This document shows, in pieces, positions 61,451 through 64,000 of a DNA stretch of 64,000 nucleotides. Position 1 is the first letter of the stretch. Each line of letters starts with the position of its first letter. Under the pieces are notes generated by a model. That model ran no database searches, was not told where the DNA came from, and was given only the letters and a program-made list of their open reading frames with translations. The DNA lies in assembly GCF_040372045.1 (NCBI RefSeq), contig NZ_BAABWH010000004.1. The stretch is one strand, 5' to 3'. The position numbers were made by a program, and so were the translations under genes. This stretch comes from Thalassolituus sp006212115. Its GTDB lineage: Bacteria; Pseudomonadota; Gammaproteobacteria; Pseudomonadales; Oceanobacteraceae.

Positions 61451-62092
61451 TTATTTATCACTGGATGGAAACTCCAGTTCTTCATAGAGGCTTTGTAAGC
61501 AGCTATTTATATTACTCATAGCTGACTCGTAAACAGGTATCATACTTCTAGCCATTTCTGAATCATTATCTTCACCAAAAATAGCCATTTCCATATTACA
61601 CATGATAGAGCAATTACCGTGTAGCTCAGATAGTAAGCTACGTGATTTCTTGGATAGAAATATAAAGTCTTCCTGCTCAATCTCATGCAATGCGGTAATG
61701 TGCTGCAAGGAAGCCTTATCGATATCTTTTGAAAGAAATTCAAGGTTTGGATGAAACTCACCTCGCTCATCATATGAGCCAAGAGCAGCTTCGCAGTATT
61801 TTTTGAACTCGACCAGTCTTTTTTGAAGCTTTTTGAAAACCCTGATTTTCTCATCCAATAGAATATTGTGCTTTCTCGACAGAACTGAAAGATCGACTTT
61901 AAGCCTCTCAATTTCTGCTACATATCCAGATTTCACTTCTTCGACCTTACGCGTTATTTCTTCAATATCTTCCTTTGTCGCTAGATTCTTTCCTTTTTCA
62001 GCAGAATATGAAAATAGATATTTTCGAAATAGGAAGATACACCCTATAGCAAGGAGAACTAAAATCTGAAGCCCAATTAAAATCGAATCCAT
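61451..62092 (-). CDS. Integron cassette gene: membrane-anchored coiled-coil protein
   Basis: The 213-aa protein has one N-terminal membrane helix (ILIGLQILVLLAIGCIFLF) and then a SAEKGKNLATKEDIEEITRK segment, a sequence I recognise as common in integron-cassette and mobile-region proteins. A long coiled coil (~50-105) and a helical C-terminal domain follow. The function is unknown. It lies between attC-A and attC-B, on the minus strand, with its stop touching attC-B, which makes it a complete gene cassette. Confidence 0.8.
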   Translation of the reverse strand: MDSILIGLQILVLLAIGCIFLFRKYLFSYSAEKGKNLATKEDIEEITRKVEEVKSGYVAEIERLKVDLSVLSRKHNILLDEKIRVFKKLQKRLVEFKKYCEAALGSYDERGEFHPNLEFLSKDIDKASLQHITALHEIEQEDFIFLSKKSRSLLSELHGNCSIMCNMEMAIFGEDNDSEMARSMIPVYESAMSNINSCLQSLYEELEFPSSDK

Positions 62093-62116
62093 AATTTTAC
62101 TCAGAACTCCACAGAA

Positions 62117-62198
62117 AGATAACGCCCGGCTCTGAAGCTGGTAAAAGTAGAGGCGAGGCCGTAGCTTTTTCCGGTCCGACAGCAGCCGTTTGTTAGAT
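62117..62198 (-). mobile_element. attC recombination site A (82 bp)
   Basis: On the minus strand it begins ATCTAAC (a perfect RYYYAAC core) directly after the stop of the OLD-family gene and ends GCCGGGCGTTATCT. Arms AACAAACGGCT... and ...AGCCGGGCGTT are inverted repeats separated by mismatches and a central spacer, the attC layout. The end resembles Vibrio superintegron repeats (GGGCGTTAT). Confidence 0.85.
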
Positions 62199-63956
62199 TC
62201 ATACTCTCAACCAGCTAACTAAATCTATCAGTGTCTGATGCTGCGGACAGGTAGCTTCCAAACCATCTGAATCAACTGATGCTTTAAACTGTGACCATGC
62301 TAATTCGTCTTTGCTTGCTGTGCCTATATGCGCTTCAATCGCTCCTTTAGTCCAAACCCAAATACCTTGAGCTTTCAACCTATTATGAAGGTTTTCAATA
62401 TGTATTACAGCGTCCTGCTCATTGGCCAAAAGTTCAAAAGCTTTCGATGGTTTTACAACCCCCTTTTTTGGTAAACCATTCGTGTGCAATGTGATTGCAC
62501 CTTGCTGCTCTAATCGTTGAAGGATTATTTTAAGTGCATTGATATCGGGGTCAGTATCTTGAAGATACCCATCATTTATTGCACGGGTAAATGCATAGTC
62601 TAAATCTACAATAGCTTTAGCTGGGAGGTCCATTGCATCGAGAATATCCAACGATTTTCTTGTGTCACTGACTCCACTTTGCGCTACGAGAGCTAACTTT
62701 TCTTGACCTAAAGTTCTACCCGAGGCTGTTTCAAATATGAAAGGTAATAAGCGAAGCTCCGTTTTCCCTTCTGTAAGGGCAACCTGCTCTGCGAACAAGA
62801 CCTGCGTTGAATGAGATAGGCTAAAGAGCTGCTCCATTTGATGTACTGAATCAGGGACTAGGGCTTGTATAGCATCAGCTAGTCGAACTCTGGCATATGT
62901 GCCCCTCTGAGTATTTTTGCGTATTAGAAGTGAATATTTCGCCTGATCAGAGGTAACCATTTGCGCAGAATGTGTAGACAAAACCACCTGATAACCATTC
63001 TGTGACAGCGCAAGCAGTGCTTGCCTAATTTGTTCGACTGCGAATGGATGAAGATATAGTTCAGGTTCATCAATTAGTAAAAGTGTGGTTGTTAACTGCC
63101 CTCCTGCTCCGCGTTTAACCTCCGCAAGATACTGTACAAGAGCCATTTGTATCGACCGTTGGGCACCATGCCCATACGAGGAGAAATCACGGCCTTGATT
63201 TTGATTCTCATAAACTTTGATAGAACCTGATTTTATTAATTCATCAAATGTTGGTGTTTCAAAATGTAGCTTAAGGCTCATGCCAGGAAACAAATCATCA
63301 ATTCTGCGATTAACATTTTGATCTATTACGGCAAGCTCACCGAATCTCATATCACCGTCGCTGGATATTCTTCTACTCACTTCTCCAAGGTGACCAGCCA
63401 ACTCAACCTCATGCGCGGCTCGTACAGGCTCTAAAAATTCTGCAAGCAGTTTACCAATAGTCGTTGTACTCTTTGCCTTTGAGGCATCCTCTGCAGCATT
63501 TTCCATAGCTCCGATTCTAATCGGTTCAGGAAGAATGCTTTTTAGAGCATTGTCAATTCCATTTGGGTTCGGTACCCAATCTTGCTCCGTATCACTCCAA
63601 ACAGATATTCTAATTTCGGCTGCTTTAGCATTAGGAGTCAACTGAACTCTGCGAATTTTTAACTTCTCATCGGTTATATAATTCTCGATAGATGAGCGGT
63701 GATTAGCATTCATTTGACCAAGTAAATCTTGTGATATTCCTTCAATAACACCTATTACTTCAACGGGAGATGCTCGATCAAAGAAGTCGTCTAAGCCGAG
63801 ACTTGTCTTTTTTAAAAGCCACTGTATTGCTGTTAATGCGTTTGACTTTCCTGCATTGTTATAACCAATTAGCGGAGTATATCCAGAAAGTTTCAATTCA
63901 GTATTAATACATGACTTGAAATTCTTAATTTGTACTTCTGATAACTTATGTGACAA
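62199..63956 (-). CDS. OLD-family ATPase/TOPRIM nuclease (cassette-borne, probable defence gene)
   Basis: The 585-aa protein has an N-terminal SMC-like ATPase: Walker A GYNNAGKSN (31-39), signature SSYGHGAQRS (259-268), Walker B LLLIDEPELYLHP (292-304) and H-loop STHS (327-330). A C-terminal TOPRIM domain has Glu396 in VALTEGKTE and Asp451/Asp453 in IVDLDYA. OLD proteins such as P2 Old and GajA are ATP-controlled nucleases in phage defence. No helicase partner (GajB-like) follows, so it is a stand-alone type. The start is TTG with AAGGAG 7 nt upstream. Flanking attC sequences mark it as a cassette. Confidence 0.88.
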   Translation of the reverse strand: MSHKLSEVQIKNFKSCINTELKLSGYTPLIGYNNAGKSNALTAIQWLLKKTSLGLDDFFDRASPVEVIGVIEGISQDLLGQMNANHRSSIENYITDEKLKIRRVQLTPNAKAAEIRISVWSDTEQDWVPNPNGIDNALKSILPEPIRIGAMENAAEDASKAKSTTTIGKLLAEFLEPVRAAHEVELAGHLGEVSRRISSDGDMRFGELAVIDQNVNRRIDDLFPGMSLKLHFETPTFDELIKSGSIKVYENQNQGRDFSSYGHGAQRSIQMALVQYLAEVKRGAGGQLTTTLLLIDEPELYLHPFAVEQIRQALLALSQNGYQVVLSTHSAQMVTSDQAKYSLLIRKNTQRGTYARVRLADAIQALVPDSVHQMEQLFSLSHSTQVLFAEQVALTEGKTELRLLPFIFETASGRTLGQEKLALVAQSGVSDTRKSLDILDAMDLPAKAIVDLDYAFTRAINDGYLQDTDPDINALKIILQRLEQQGAITLHTNGLPKKGVVKPSKAFELLANEQDAVIHIENLHNRLKAQGIWVWTKGAIEAHIGTASKDELAWSQFKASVDSDGLEATCPQHQTLIDLVSWLRV

Positions 63957-63991
63957 CGAACCTCTCCTTGTTATCGATCATAGTGATGAGA

Positions 63992-64000
63992 ATTTAACGC
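63992..64000 (-). mobile_element. Partial attC (right end of window)
   Basis: The last bases, read on the minus strand, are GCGTTAAAT. GTTAAAT fits the GTTRRRY core that ends an attC site, and the OLD-family gene starts 35 nt further on. The array therefore continues beyond the window. Confidence 0.6.

Noticed and set aside
61267..61485. 72-codon minus-strand frame running through attC-B
   Set aside because: It overlaps the cassette gene end and reads through the attC stem, a common false call in integrons.
1..64000. tRNA and rRNA genes
   Set aside because: Intergenic regions were read for cloverleaf and rRNA signatures and none was convincing; a tRNA search program could still find one.

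Overview
The window reads as a chromosome segment of a marine-type gammaproteobacterium (Oceanospirillales-like; genus not resolved). The basis is the housekeeping gene set, the Pseudomonas-style gene order argG-motY-pyrC-rnt, the long (342 aa) DapD, GcvR, OmpPLA and a YacL-family protein. No rRNA or tRNA gene was recognised.

Layout. 0-1.9 kb: the end of a RecQ helicase and convergent tcdA. 2.0-6.4 kb: an accessory stretch with small membrane proteins, a Rossmann oxidoreductase, a signal-peptidase-like protein lacking both catalytic residues, a decayed copy of the tcdA 5' end and a Phd/YefM-RelE/ParE toxin-antitoxin pair. 6.4-16.0 kb: a SUF iron-sulfur cluster operon (Rrf2-type regulator, sufB-C-D-S-A, then sufT), with a rhomboid protease and a zinc-finger membrane partner placed on the opposite strand between sufA and sufT. 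16-24.7 kb: a PLP enzyme, a NIT-domain chemoreceptor, an ArsC/YffB protein, dapD, nth, gloA, an ATP-NAD-kinase-like protein and pldA. 24.8-32.9 kb: a surface locus encoding an OmpA-family protein, a 2068-residue Ig-like/aspartate-repeat protein and a small outer-membrane barrel. 33-43.4 kb: regulators and transporters (EamA/MarR pair with twin operators, LysR, a NarL-type response regulator convergent with a hybrid histidine kinase, a lipoprotein, TauE, an amidase, a CBS protein). 43.6-57.3 kb: argG, motY, pyrC, rnt, yacL-like, a lipase, a Gre-like factor, an aldose-1-epimerase-type mutarotase, a LysR, a solute-binding protein, hom, gcvR, an Aer-type receptor and an EamA transporter. 57.6-59.1 kb: a RhlE-type RNA helicase.

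The right end (59.2-64 kb) is mobile. Two near-identical REP-like palindromes bracket a lipoprotein gene. Next comes a stand-alone YopT/AvrPphB-like (C58) cysteine protease. Then come two complete attC sites and a partial third, which mark the distal end of an integron cassette array running off the window. The cassettes carry a membrane-anchored coiled-coil protein and an OLD-family ATPase/TOPRIM nuclease that is probably a phage-defence gene.

The most notable items are the cassette array with its OLD nuclease, the C58 protease beside it, the catalytically dead signal-peptidase homologue, and the three-gene surface locus. All assignments come from reading motifs by eye; no database search or folding program was run.
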